Made by a program: the position numbers and the translations under genes. Shown one piece after another: positions 16,851 through 25,799 of a stretch of DNA of 40,783 bases. Origin of the DNA: Accumulibacter sp. (GTDB lineage: Bacteria; Pseudomonadota; Gammaproteobacteria; Burkholderiales; Rhodocyclaceae); contig NZ_JAPUVI010000113.1 of NCBI RefSeq assembly GCF_029255285.1, positions 1 to 40,783 of the forward strand, given 5' to 3'. How positions within the stretch are numbered: position 1 is the first letter of the stretch; every line of letters starts with the position of its first letter. The notes below the pieces were generated by a model. That model searched no databases. It was not told the origin of the DNA and saw only the letters and a list, made by a program, of their open reading frames with translations.

Positions 16851-18809
16851 ATGCCGGAGAGTGCTTCCACGCAAGCGTTGGATACTTTTCCTCGCTTGCT
16901 GATTCACCACGCACAGGTCCGTGGCAGCCGGACCGCGATGCGCGAGAAGGACCTGGGTATCTGGCAGTCCTGGACCTGGCAGGCGGTCGCCGAGGAGGTG
17001 CGCGCGCTGGCCTGCGGTCTGGCCGAGATGGGTTTCCAGCGTGGCGAGAACCTGGCCATCGTCGGCGACAATCGTCCACGCATGTACATGATGATGACCG
17101 CGGTGCAATGCCTGGGCGGTGTGCCGCTGCCTCTCTACCAGGACGCCGTGGCCAGCGAAATGCTGTTCGTGCTGCTCGACGCCGAAGTCCGCTTCGTCTT
17201 CGTCGAGGATCAGGAGCAGGTCGACAAGATCCTCGAGATCCAGGAGCAGTTGCCGTGTCTCGAGCACGTGCTCTACGACGACCCGCGCGGCATGCGCCAC
17301 TACACGCTCCCTTTCATCCACGACATACGCGAGTTGCTGGCGATGGGCCGGATCCACGACCGCAACCACCCCGACCTGCTGGTCAGCGAAGTTGCCAGGG
17401 GCGGCCCAGACGACGTCAGCGTGATGCTGTACACCTCGGGTACGACCGGCAAACCAAAGGGTGTCCGGCTGACGCATCATGCCTTCATCAGCGCGGCGCG
17501 TGGCGGGGCGGAGTTCGACCGCCTGACGGCCGACGAGGACATCCTCTCGTATCTGCCGATGGCCTGGGTGGGCGACCACCTGTTTTCCTTTGCCCAGGCG
17601 ATGGTCACCGGTTTCACGATCAACTGTCCGGAGTCGGCCGAAACGGTGATGACCGACCTGCGCGAAATCGGTCCGACCTACTACTTCGCACCACCGCGGG
17701 TTTTCGAGAACCTGCTGACGCAGGTGATGATCCGCATGGAGGACGCGAGTCTGCTCAAGCAGAAGATGTTCCACAGCTTCATGGCGGTCGCCCGACGCAG
17801 CGGTGCCGAAATCCTCGACGGTCAGCCGGTGTCGCTGGCCGATCGCCTGCTCTATGCGCTCGGCAGCGTCTTCGTCTATGGTCCGCTGAAGAACGTGCTC
17901 GGCATGAGCCGCATCCGGGTGGCCTATACGGCGGGGGCGGCGATCGGCCCGGACCTGTTCCGTTTCTATCGCTCGATCGGCATCAACCTGAAACAGCTTT
18001 ACGGTCAGACCGAGACCTGCGCCTACGTGTGCCTGCAACCCGATGGCGAGATCAAGTTCGACAGTGTCGGCAAGCCGGCACCAGGTGTCGAGGTGAAGAT
18101 TGCTGATAACGGCGAAATCCTGGTGCGTGGCCCGATGCTGCTCAAGGAATATTACAAGCGCCCGGACGCGACGGCGGAAGCGATCAACGCCGACGGTTAT
18201 TTCATGACCGGCGACGCGGGCTTGTTCGACGACGACGGTCACCTGAAGATCATCGATCGCGCCAAGGACGTGGGCAAGCTCGCAAACGGTGCGATGTATG
18301 CCCCCAACTATCTTGAAAACAAGCTCAAATTCTTCCAGTACATCAAGGAAGCGGTGGTCTTCGGCGATCGCCGACAGATGGTCTGCGCCTTCATCAACAT
18401 CGATGTCGGTGCGGTCGGCAACTGGGCCGAGCGGCGGGGAATCGCCTACTCGGGCTATACCGATCTGGCTGGCAAGGAGGAAGTTTACGGCCTGATCCAG
18501 GAATCTATCGAGCAGGTCAACGCCGAACTGGTCGGCGAGGGCACGCTCGCCGACTCGCAAATTCATCGCTTCCTTATTCTGCACAAGGAACTCGACCCCG
18601 ACGACGACGAACTGACGCGAACACGCAAGGTGCGGCGGAACTTCGTCGCCGAGAAGTACGCGGTGTTGATCGATGCGCTGTACGCCGGCAGGAGCCGGCA
18701 GTTCATCGAGACCGCGGTCAAGTTCGAGGACGGGCGGCAGGGCAAGGTGGCGGCCGATCTGCTGATTCGCGATGTGAAGACTTTCGGCCTGGCCGGGAGG
18801 GACGCCTGA
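16851..18809 (+). CDS. AMP-forming long-chain acyl-CoA synthetase-type ligase
   Basis: 652 residues of the ANL superfamily, closest in layout to long-chain fatty-acid/aryl acyl-CoA synthetases. The AMP-binding P-loop YTSGTTGKPKG is at about 193-204, followed by SYLPMAWVGDH, the adenine motif YGQTETCA, and TGDAGLFDDDGHLKIIDRAKD near the C-terminal hinge. It activates a carboxylate with ATP to an acyl-adenylate and then the CoA thioester; the substrate is not readable. ATG 16851 follows a strong GGAGGAG ribosome site. Its stop overlaps the livG start by 1 nt (TGATG), so it leads the transporter operon. A long antisense open frame here is a shadow. Confidence 0.92.
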   Translation: MPESASTQALDTFPRLLIHHAQVRGSRTAMREKDLGIWQSWTWQAVAEEVRALACGLAEMGFQRGENLAIVGDNRPRMYMMMTAVQCLGGVPLPLYQDAVASEMLFVLLDAEVRFVFVEDQEQVDKILEIQEQLPCLEHVLYDDPRGMRHYTLPFIHDIRELLAMGRIHDRNHPDLLVSEVARGGPDDVSVMLYTSGTTGKPKGVRLTHHAFISAARGGAEFDRLTADEDILSYLPMAWVGDHLFSFAQAMVTGFTINCPESAETVMTDLREIGPTYYFAPPRVFENLLTQVMIRMEDASLLKQKMFHSFMAVARRSGAEILDGQPVSLADRLLYALGSVFVYGPLKNVLGMSRIRVAYTAGAAIGPDLFRFYRSIGINLKQLYGQTETCAYVCLQPDGEIKFDSVGKPAPGVEVKIADNGEILVRGPMLLKEYYKRPDATAEAINADGYFMTGDAGLFDDDGHLKIIDRAKDVGKLANGAMYAPNYLENKLKFFQYIKEAVVFGDRRQMVCAFINIDVGAVGNWAERRGIAYSGYTDLAGKEEVYGLIQESIEQVNAELVGEGTLADSQIHRFLILHKELDPDDDELTRTRKVRRNFVAEKYAVLIDALYAGRSRQFIETAVKFEDGRQGKVAADLLIRDVKTFGLAGRDA

Positions 18810-19591
18810 TGAGTCGTCAGATCGGCGAGGTCATTCTCGATTTGAAAAACGTTTCCCTGTCCTTCGGCGGCGTCAAGGCCCTAACAGATATTTCCTTCGA
18901 TGTTCGCGAACACGAGATACGCGCCATCATCGGTCCGAACGGCGCCGGCAAGAGCTCGATGCTCAACGTGATCAACGGCGTCTATCGGCCGCAGCAGGGA
19001 GACATCATCCTGCGTGGCCGGCGCTTTTCCCGGATGAATCCTTACGAGGCCGCCAAGGCGGGAATCTCGCGCACCTTCCAAAACATCGCGCTGTTCAAGG
19101 GAATGAACGTGATCGACAACCTGATGACCGGGCGCAACCTGAAAATCCGCAGCAACCTGATCCAACAGGCCTTCTGGTGGGGCCCGGCGCGGCGCGAGGA
19201 ACTGGCGCATCGCGCCAAGGTCGAGGAAGTGATCGACTTTCTCGAAATTCAGCATATTCGCAAGACGCCGGTCGGCCGCCTGCCCTATGGTTTGCAGAAG
19301 CGCGTCGACCTGGGGCGTGCGCTGGCCATGGAGCCGAGCATTCTGTTGCTCGACGAACCGATGGCCGGGATGAATGTCGAGGAGAAGCAGGACATGTGCC
19401 GTTTCATCCTCGACGTCAACGACCAGTTCGGGACGACGATCGTGCTGATCGAACACGACATGGCCGTGGTGATGGATATTTCCGACCGCGTCGTGGTTCT
19501 CGACTACGGCAAGAAGATCGGTGACGGTGCGCCGGACGAGGTGCGCGCCAATCCCGAAGTCATCACTGCCTATCTCGGCGCCAGCCACTGA
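18809..19591 (+). CDS. livG: Branched-chain-type ABC transporter ATP-binding protein
   Basis: 260-residue ATPase of the LivG family. Walker A is GPNGAGKSS, the signature region is LPYGLQKRVDLGRAL (variant of LSGGQ, normal for LivG-like proteins of this group), and Walker B is ILLLDEPMAGM, followed by the H-loop VLIEHDMAVV. It couples ATP hydrolysis to import through LivH/LivM. The start overlaps the acyl-CoA synthetase stop, and livH begins 12 bp later. The partner ATPase livF is encoded further down, after the binding protein. Substrate is inferred from the CoA-ligase neighbours as an organic acid rather than an amino acid. Confidence 0.92.
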   Translation: MSRQIGEVILDLKNVSLSFGGVKALTDISFDVREHEIRAIIGPNGAGKSSMLNVINGVYRPQQGDIILRGRRFSRMNPYEAAKAGISRTFQNIALFKGMNVIDNLMTGRNLKIRSNLIQQAFWWGPARREELAHRAKVEEVIDFLEIQHIRKTPVGRLPYGLQKRVDLGRALAMEPSILLLDEPMAGMNVEEKQDMCRFILDVNDQFGTTIVLIEHDMAVVMDISDRVVVLDYGKKIGDGAPDEVRANPEVITAYLGASH

Positions 19592-19603
19592 GGAGCGAGT
19601 CAG

Positions 19604-20533
19604 ATGGGTTTCTTTCTGGAAACTTTGATCGGCGGCCTGATGGCCGGCATGCTGTATTCTCTGGTCGCGCTGGGTTTCGTCCTGATCTTCAAGGCTTCGG
19701 GGGTGTTCAACTTTGCGCAGGGTGCGATGGTGCTCTTTGCCGCCCTGGCGATGGCCCGCTTTGCCGTCTGGATTCCCGACTGGCTGGGTATTGGCAACCC
19801 GGCGCTGGCGAACACTCTTGCCTTCCTGGCAGCCGGGGCGCTGATGTTCGTCGTCGCCTGGCTGATCGAGCGCCTGGTTCTGCGCCACCTGGTGAATCAG
19901 GAAGGCGCCACGCTGCTGATGGCCACCCTCGGCATCGCCTACGTCCTCGAGGGGGTCGGCACGAGCCTCTTCGGCAGCGACATCTACAAGATCGACGTCG
20001 GGATGCCCAAGGAGCCGGTAATGATCCTCGAGGGCAGCTTCGAAGGCGGGCTGCTGATCAACAAGGAGGATTTTGTCGCGGCGCTGATCGCTGCCGTGCT
20101 CGTCGGACTGCTGGCGCTTTTCTTCCAGAAGACTGCCACCGGCCGCGCCCTGCGGGCGGTGGCCGACGACCACCAGGCGGCGCAGTCGATAGGCATTCCG
20201 CTCAATCGCATCTGGGTGATCGTCTGGTGCGTTGCCGGCGTCGTCGCGCTGGTCGCGGGAGTCATCTGGGGCTCCAAGCTCGGCGTCCAGTTCTCGCTGG
20301 CGACGGTCGCGCTGCGCGGACTGCCGGTGGTCATCCTCGGCGGTTTGACGTCGATTCCCGGTGCGATCATCGGCGGACTGATCATCGGCGTCGGCGAGAA
20401 GCTTTCGGAAGTCTATCTCGGTCCGATGATCGGTGGTGGCATCGAGATCTGGTTTGCCTATCAACTGGCCCTGGTCTTTCTCCTGTTCAGACCGCAAGGC
20501 CTGTTCGGCGAAAAGATCATCGACCGCGTCTGA
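19604..20533 (+). CDS. livH: Branched-chain-type ABC transporter permease
   Basis: 309-residue integral membrane protein with about eight hydrophobic segments and the family's opening GGLMAGMLYSLVALGFVLIFKASGVFNFAQGAM. The EAA-like loop region GRALRAVADDHQAAQSIGIPLNRI contacts the ATPase. The C-terminal region GGLTSIPGAIIGGLIIGVGEKL is also characteristic. It starts 12 bp after livG with an AGGAGCGAG ribosome site, and livM follows 15 bp after its stop. Length and motifs are normal. Confidence 0.92.
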   Translation: MGFFLETLIGGLMAGMLYSLVALGFVLIFKASGVFNFAQGAMVLFAALAMARFAVWIPDWLGIGNPALANTLAFLAAGALMFVVAWLIERLVLRHLVNQEGATLLMATLGIAYVLEGVGTSLFGSDIYKIDVGMPKEPVMILEGSFEGGLLINKEDFVAALIAAVLVGLLALFFQKTATGRALRAVADDHQAAQSIGIPLNRIWVIVWCVAGVVALVAGVIWGSKLGVQFSLATVALRGLPVVILGGLTSIPGAIIGGLIIGVGEKLSEVYLGPMIGGGIEIWFAYQLALVFLLFRPQGLFGEKIIDRV

Positions 20534-20548
20534 TCCGGGAGCAGGCAA

Positions 20549-21625
20549 GTGCTATATAGAGAAAACGGTCAATTCAAGACGTCCTACGCCGCCGACCAGC
20601 AGATTTTCCCGATCGCGCAGGATCGCTGGGCGATAGTCGGTCTGCTGCTGTTCGCCTTCGTCGGTATTCCGCTCCTGGTCGACGAGTATCTGCTGCGCGC
20701 CATCCTGATTCCCTTCCTGATCCTTTCGCTGGCCGCTCTCGGAGTCAATATCCTGGTCGGCTTCTGCGGGCAGATTACGCTCGGTGCCGGCGCTTTCATG
20801 GCGGTTGGCGCCTACGCCGCTTACAACTTCCATATTCGCATCGAAGGTCTGCCGCTGCTGCTCTCCTTTCTGCTCGGTGGCCTGACCGCAGCGGCGGTCG
20901 GGATCTTTTTCGGCATACCGAGCCTGCGGGTACGCGGGCTTTACCTGGCCGTGGCCACTCTGGCGGCACAGTTCTTCACGGACTGGGTTTTCCTTCGCGT
21001 CCCGTGGTTCACGGACAACGCCTCGTCCGGGTCGGTATCGGTTTCCAATCTGCAGGTTCTCGGCTGGCAGATTGCCACGCCGGTGGACAAGTACCTGTTC
21101 TGCCTCGGCTGGCTGGTCGTTTTCGCGCTCCTGGCGAAGAACATGACGCGCAGCGCGATCGGTCGCCAGTGGATGGCGATCCGCGACATGGATGTCGCCG
21201 CCGAGGTCATCGGCATCCGGCCGCTGTTCGCCAAGCTCTCGGCCTTTGCCGTCAGCTCGTTCTTCGTCGGTACCGCCGGTACCCTGTGGGGTTTCATCCA
21301 CCTCTCGTCGTGGGAGCCGGCGGCCTTTTCGGTCGATCGTTCGTTTCAGTTGCTGTTCATGGTCATCATCGGCGGTCTGGGTTCGATCATGGGCAGCTTC
21401 TTCGGCGCCGCGTTCATCGTCATCCTGCCGATCGCCCTCAATCAGTTTCTGCCGGCCTTCGGCGGACTGTTCGGGGTCACCATTTCGACGGCCGGCGTCT
21501 CGCACGCCGAGTTGATCGTCTTCGGCGCGCTGATCATCTTCTTCCTGATCAAGGAACCGCATGGCATTGCCCGCCTGTGGTCCACGGCCAAGGAGAAGCT
21601 GCGGCTCTGGCCATTTCCGCATTGA
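20549..21625 (+). CDS. livM: Branched-chain-type ABC transporter permease
   Basis: 358-residue permease, second subunit of the transmembrane channel. A polar N-terminus of about 28 residues precedes some eight to ten hydrophobic helices. The family signatures are present: LGVNILVGFCGQITLGAGAF near residue 65, and the coupling-helix region GRQWMAIRDMDVAAEVIGI. The start codon is GTG (20549), 15 bp after livH and preceded by GGGAGCAGG. The binding-protein gene begins 85 bp after its stop, with its own strong ribosome site. Confidence 0.92.
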   Translation: MLYRENGQFKTSYAADQQIFPIAQDRWAIVGLLLFAFVGIPLLVDEYLLRAILIPFLILSLAALGVNILVGFCGQITLGAGAFMAVGAYAAYNFHIRIEGLPLLLSFLLGGLTAAAVGIFFGIPSLRVRGLYLAVATLAAQFFTDWVFLRVPWFTDNASSGSVSVSNLQVLGWQIATPVDKYLFCLGWLVVFALLAKNMTRSAIGRQWMAIRDMDVAAEVIGIRPLFAKLSAFAVSSFFVGTAGTLWGFIHLSSWEPAAFSVDRSFQLLFMVIIGGLGSIMGSFFGAAFIVILPIALNQFLPAFGGLFGVTISTAGVSHAELIVFGALIIFFLIKEPHGIARLWSTAKEKLRLWPFPH

Positions 21626-21710
21626 TCGTTTTACCGGCTTGGGCGTTTCGTGGCGGTTCGCGAGTTGCTCCGCCGATGTTTCACTTCCATACCAACAAGA
21701 GGAGACACTG

Positions 21711-23048
21711 ATGAAACTACGCAAGTTTGCACTGACGGCTTCGGCCACGGCCGTTGTCCTGTCGTCGCTGGTGGCAGCGCCGACGGTGCTGGCGCAGGCC
21801 AAGGAACAGTTCTTCCCGGTCCTGGTGTACCGCACCGGCGCTTACGCACCGAATGGCACCCAGTGGGCCAACGGCTACGTCGACTACCTGAAACTGGTGA
21901 ACGCCAAGGGCGGGATAAACGGTGTCAAGATCAGTTTCGAGGAATGCGAAACGGCCTACGCCACCGACCGCGGAGTCGAATGCTACGAGCGGCTGAAAGG
22001 CAAGAACGGTGGCGCGACGGTTTTCCAGCCGCTGTCGACGGGAGTCACTTTCGCGCTGACCGAGAAGGCACCGGTGGACAAGATTCCGTTGATCACGGCC
22101 GGTTATGGGCGGAGCGAATCGCAGAACGGTGCCGTGTTCACCTGGAACTTTCCTTTGCTCGGCACCTATTGGGTCGGCGCCGAGGTCGCCATCCAGCACA
22201 TCGGCAAGAAGGAAGGTGGCGTCGCCAAGCTGAAGGGGAAGAAGATCGCACTGGTCTATCATGACAGCCCGTATGGCAAGGAGCCCATCCCGGTGTTGCA
22301 GGAACTCGGCAAGACCTATGGCTTCGAAGTGCAACTGCTGCCGGTCGCTCACCCGGGTGTCGAGCAAAAGGCGACCTGGCTGCAGATTCGCCAGCAAAAG
22401 CCGGATTACGTTCTGCTCTGGGGCTGGGGGGTGATGAACTCGACGGCGCTGCGCGAGGCTCAGTCTACCGGTTATCCACGCGACAAGATGCTGGGTATCT
22501 GGTGGGCCGGCGCCGAACCCGATGTCAAGGATGTCGCCGAAGGCGCCAAGGGCTATAGCGCTCTGACCTTGCAACATGGCGCCGAGCCAAACTCGAAGGT
22601 GGTCAAGGAGGTGCTCGAACAGGTCTACGCCAAAGGGCAGGGCACCGGACCGAAGGACGAGGTGGGTCAGGTACTCTATATGCGTGGCCTTTTGTCGGCG
22701 ATGCTCGGTGTCGAAGGCGTGCGCAAGGCCCAGGAACGCTACGGCAAGGGCAAGGTGATGACTGGCGAGCAGGTCCGCTGGGGTCTCGAGAACCTCAATC
22801 TCGACCAGAAGACGCTGGATAGCATGGGTTTCGCCGGCGTGATGCGCCCGGTGCAGACCTCCTGCCTCGACCACATGGGTTCGTCGTGGGTGCGCGTTCA
22901 TACCTGGAACGGCAGCAAGTGGGAGTTCAGCTCCGACTGGTACCAGGCCGACGATAAAGTGCTGCGCCCGATGGTGATGCTGGCCTCAAGCAAGTATGCG
23001 GACGAGAAGAAGCTCAAGCCGCGTACGCCCGAAGAGTGCAAGAAGTAG
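21711..23048 (+). CDS. Periplasmic substrate-binding protein of the Liv-type importer
   Basis: 445 residues. A Sec signal peptide is clear: MKLRKFALTASATAVVLSS, a hydrophobic core, then PTVLAQA as the likely cleavage site. The mature part is a type I periplasmic binding fold (Peripla_BP_6), with FFPVLVYRTGAYAPNGTQWANG at the start and KIALVYHDSPYGKEPIPVL at the second lobe. ATG 21711 is chosen because of its GAGGAGA ribosome site and the signal peptide; the frame is open further upstream but without features. It delivers substrate to LivHM. It belongs to the ABC-transporter family found beside phenylacetate/aryl-CoA ligases, so an aromatic or branched acid is plausible. Confidence 0.92.
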   Translation: MKLRKFALTASATAVVLSSLVAAPTVLAQAKEQFFPVLVYRTGAYAPNGTQWANGYVDYLKLVNAKGGINGVKISFEECETAYATDRGVECYERLKGKNGGATVFQPLSTGVTFALTEKAPVDKIPLITAGYGRSESQNGAVFTWNFPLLGTYWVGAEVAIQHIGKKEGGVAKLKGKKIALVYHDSPYGKEPIPVLQELGKTYGFEVQLLPVAHPGVEQKATWLQIRQQKPDYVLLWGWGVMNSTALREAQSTGYPRDKMLGIWWAGAEPDVKDVAEGAKGYSALTLQHGAEPNSKVVKEVLEQVYAKGQGTGPKDEVGQVLYMRGLLSAMLGVEGVRKAQERYGKGKVMTGEQVRWGLENLNLDQKTLDSMGFAGVMRPVQTSCLDHMGSSWVRVHTWNGSKWEFSSDWYQADDKVLRPMVMLASSKYADEKKLKPRTPEECKK

Positions 23049-23056
23049 GTTCTGGC

Positions 23057-23076
23057 GGACTCGCCACGGCGAGTCC
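23057..23076 (+). other. Intergenic mRNA hairpin behind the binding-protein gene
   Basis: GGACTCGCC (23057-23065) and GGCGAGTCC (23068-23076) are a perfect 9-nt inverted repeat with 2 nt between. No T-run follows, so it is more likely a stabiliser or attenuating stem-loop that lets the binding protein be made in excess than a full terminator. Confidence 0.55.
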
Positions 23077-23127
23077 ATTGCCGGCGCTCCCGCCACGCGA
23101 GCACCGGCGGCATAGTGAAGGGACGCC

Positions 23128-23943
23128 ATGAGCAGCGCTGCCAACATCCTTCTCCGAGTCAATAGCATCGAAGTAATTTACAACCATGTAATTCTCGTCC
23201 TCAAGGGAGTCTCGTTCAGCGTTCCCGAAGGCGGAATCGTCGCCCTGCTGGGTGGCAACGGCGCCGGCAAGACGACGACGCTGCGTGCCGTCAGCAACCT
23301 GCTGCACGGGGAGCGCGGCGCGGTGACCAAAGGCACGATCGACCTGCGCAACGAACGTATCGAGGCGCTCACGCCGGCCGAACTCGTCAAGCGCGGCGTG
23401 ATTCAGGTGATGGAAGGGCGCCACTGCTTCGCTCACCTGAGTATCGAGGAAAACCTGCTGACCGGCGCTTATACGCGGTCCGACGGCAAGGCCGCGGTGG
23501 CTGAGACACTCGACAAGGTTTACAGCTACTTCCCGCGTCTGAAAACGCGCCGCAGCAGCCAGGCGGCCTATACTTCGGGTGGCGAGCAACAAATGTGCGC
23601 CATTGGTCGTGCGCTGATGGCCAATCCGCGCATGGTGCTGCTCGACGAACCGTCGATGGGTTTGGCGCCGCAGATCGTTGACGAAGTCTTTGCCATCGTC
23701 AAAGATCTCAACCAGAAGGAGGGCGTCACCTTCCTGCTCGCCGAACAGAACACCAATATGGCGCTACGTTACGCCGACTTTGGCTACATCCTCGAGAACG
23801 GCCGCGTGGTGATGGAGGGTGCGGCCAGCGATCTGGCCGCCAACGAGGACGTCAAGGAGTTCTATCTCGGACTTTCCTCCGTCGGACGCAAGAGCTTCCG
23901 TGACGTCAAGCACTATCGCCGGCGCAAACGTTGGCTGTCTTGA
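23128..23943 (+). CDS. livF: Branched-chain-type ABC transporter ATP-binding protein
   Basis: 271-residue LivF-type ATPase. Walker A is GGNGAGKTT, the signature is TSGGEQQMCAIGRAL, and Walker B is MVLLDEPSMGLAP, followed by FLLAEQNTNMALRYAD, the usual LivF switch region. It forms a heterodimer with LivG at the membrane. The C-terminus extends with a basic RKSFRDVKHYRRRKRWLS tail, as in LivF proteins of organic-acid transporters. It lies 79 bp after the binding-protein gene and 132 bp before the PaaK-like ligase. Confidence 0.92.
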   Translation: MSSAANILLRVNSIEVIYNHVILVLKGVSFSVPEGGIVALLGGNGAGKTTTLRAVSNLLHGERGAVTKGTIDLRNERIEALTPAELVKRGVIQVMEGRHCFAHLSIEENLLTGAYTRSDGKAAVAETLDKVYSYFPRLKTRRSSQAAYTSGGEQQMCAIGRALMANPRMVLLDEPSMGLAPQIVDEVFAIVKDLNQKEGVTFLLAEQNTNMALRYADFGYILENGRVVMEGAASDLAANEDVKEFYLGLSSVGRKSFRDVKHYRRRKRWLS

Positions 23944-24075
23944 GGCGGCGCTCGATTCCTCGGCGCGCTCCTTCCTGGCTGGCGCGGTCCGCCAGGGCGA
24001 TTTCCTCTTCCATCGCGCTGCCGATGCACTTCGCACGGCCGTGCCAAGCCACCCTAGGCGCCAGTCAAGATAATC

Positions 24076-25308
24076 ATGAGCTACTTTGATTCGCTGGAAA
24101 CCCGTTCACCGTCCGAGCGCGAAGCCTCGCTGCTGGCGCGGCTGCCGCTGCAGATTGCCCACGCCAAGCAGAATTCACCGTATTTCGGCCGTTTGCTGCT
24201 TGACGTCGACGCCGCGGCGGTCGACTCGCGAGCCGCACTGGCGGCGCTGCCCCTAACCCGCAAGAGCGACCTGATCGGATTGCAGCGAGCGGCGCTGCCT
24301 TTCGGCGGGCTGACGGCGACGCCGCTGCCGCTCTTGTCGCGCGTCTTTGCCTCGCCGGGTCCGATCTACGATCCCGAGGGGCGTGGCGACGATTGGTGGC
24401 GCTTTGCCCGGGCGCTGTACGCGGCCGGTTTCAGGTCTGGCGACCTGGTGCACAACACGTTTTCCTACCATTTCACGCCGGCCGGCTTCATGCTCGAAGG
24501 CGCGGCACGCAAGCTGGGCTGTCCGGTCTTTCCGGCCGGCATCGGTCAGACGGAAATGCAGGTTCAGGCAATCGCCGATCTGCGACCGGCGGCCTACGTC
24601 GGTACGCCCTCGTTCTTGCGCATCATTCTCGATAAGGCCGACGAACTCGGTCTCGACGTCAGTTCGCTGCGCAAGGGCTTGGTTTCAGGAGAAGCCTTGC
24701 CGGTCGCCCTGCGGCAGACCTTGAAGGATCGTGGAGTGGTCGTGCGCCAGGCGTATGCCAGCGCCGACCTTGGCCTCATCGCCTATGAAACGCCGAGCGA
24801 GGACGGTCTGGTCGTCGAGGAAGAGGTCCTGCTCGAGATCGTTCGACCGGGCACCGGGACCCCGTTGCCCGACGGCGAAGTCGGCGAGGTGGTGGTCACC
24901 AGCTTCAGTCCGGACTATCCGCTGATCCGCTTTGCGACCGGCGATCTGTCCGCGGTGCTGCCGGGGATCAGCCTCTGCGGGCGCAGCAACGTTCGGATTC
25001 GGGGTTGGCTGGGACGTGCCGACCAGACGACCAAGGTCAAGGGAATGTTCGTTCACCCCGAGCAGGTGGCTGCCATCGTCGCGCGATACAGCGAACTCGG
25101 ACGCGTGCGTCTGGTGGTCGACAATCCGTCTGCTCAGGATCGGATGACTCTGCACTGCGAAACCGATTCTCCGTCGGAAGAACTGGCGACCTCTTTACGG
25201 GCGAGCTTGCGGGAAATTACCAAATTGCGCGGCGAAGTGACTTTCTGCGCTCGCGCCGCCTTGCCCAACGACGGCCGGGTGATCGAAGATCGCCGCCAGT
25301 ACGAGTGA
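24076..25308 (+). CDS. PaaK-like (phenylacetate-CoA-ligase family) AMP-forming ligase
   Basis: 410 residues of the phenylacetate-CoA ligase branch of the ANL superfamily. Visible pieces: an N-terminal LARLPLQIAHAKQNSPYFGRLL typical of PaaK; a short AMP-binding region FASPGPIYDPEGRGDD in place of the classic Ser/Thr/Gly-rich P-loop; GLVSGEALP; AYASADLGLIAYE at the adenine-binding site; and RFATGDLSAVLPG then GRADQTTKVKGMFVHPEQV at the C-terminal hinge. It activates an aromatic or other carboxylate to its CoA ester. It is the second CoA ligase in the operon. The exported-protein gene starts inside its stop codon (GTGA). Substrate unknown. Confidence 0.88.
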   Translation: MSYFDSLETRSPSEREASLLARLPLQIAHAKQNSPYFGRLLLDVDAAAVDSRAALAALPLTRKSDLIGLQRAALPFGGLTATPLPLLSRVFASPGPIYDPEGRGDDWWRFARALYAAGFRSGDLVHNTFSYHFTPAGFMLEGAARKLGCPVFPAGIGQTEMQVQAIADLRPAAYVGTPSFLRIILDKADELGLDVSSLRKGLVSGEALPVALRQTLKDRGVVVRQAYASADLGLIAYETPSEDGLVVEEEVLLEIVRPGTGTPLPDGEVGEVVVTSFSPDYPLIRFATGDLSAVLPGISLCGRSNVRIRGWLGRADQTTKVKGMFVHPEQVAAIVARYSELGRVRLVVDNPSAQDRMTLHCETDSPSEELATSLRASLREITKLRGEVTFCARAALPNDGRVIEDRRQYE

Positions 25309-25799
25309 AGCGATTCTTTCTGCTCATCGTGGCGTCGCTGCTGTCGGCCTCGCTATTCGCGGAGGTGGAGGTCGCCTCCTCGTCTTTGGCCGTGGCGGGT
25401 CCGCAGCCTGGCGACTGCGTCGTTTTTCGCGAGGGCGGCGCCGGGTTGTTGCTGCGGACGCCAATTTACTGGCTGCGTGGCTCGGTCGTCGGGGTAATGC
25501 GCGAGCGCCGACTCGCCGCCGCCTGCCCGCGCATCGCCAAGTCGGCCACCGCCCTTTCGCCGGCCGACCATGCGCGCCTGGCGGCAGCCATGCCTTGCGT
25601 CGATGAGGGCGTCGAGCCCCGTGAAGTCGATGTGCTGCGCGTCCGGCTGGCGGTGGTCGATTGGGAGACGCCGTGGTCGCCGCAACAAGGTACGACCGGC
25701 TGGTTGTTTCGCGGTCGGTTTCTCGACCAGACATTGGAAAAAGGGAAGGAGATCGATATGGATGCTCGCTGGCTGCAACGTTGCGTGGGCAGCCCATGA
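25305..25799 (+). CDS. Small exported hypothetical protein in the transport/CoA-ligase operon
   Basis: 164 residues from GTG 25305, which overlaps the ligase stop by 4 nt. Residues 1-20 (KRFFLLIVASLLSASLFA) form a Sec signal peptide, so the product is probably periplasmic. The mature part has four cysteines (in GDCVVF, AACPRI, AMPCVD and QRCVGS) that could form two disulfides, and no recognised domain. Its stop overlaps the next ATG (ATGA at 25796-25799). Tight coupling on both sides argues for a role in the same pathway, perhaps accessory to the transporter or to substrate modification. Function unknown. Confidence 0.75.
   Translation: MKRFFLLIVASLLSASLFAEVEVASSSLAVAGPQPGDCVVFREGGAGLLLRTPIYWLRGSVVGVMRERRLAAACPRIAKSATALSPADHARLAAAMPCVDEGVEPREVDVLRVRLAVVDWETPWSPQQGTTGWLFRGRFLDQTLEKGKEIDMDARWLQRCVGSP

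Noticed and set aside
16554-18584. 676-residue minus-strand frame opposite the acyl-CoA synthetase
   Set aside because: No motifs, and it is antisense to an intact ANL enzyme. Shadow frame.
18881-20548. 555-residue minus-strand frame across livG-livH
   Set aside because: Very rich in Asp/Gln/His with no fold signature; both plus-strand genes are complete transporter subunits.
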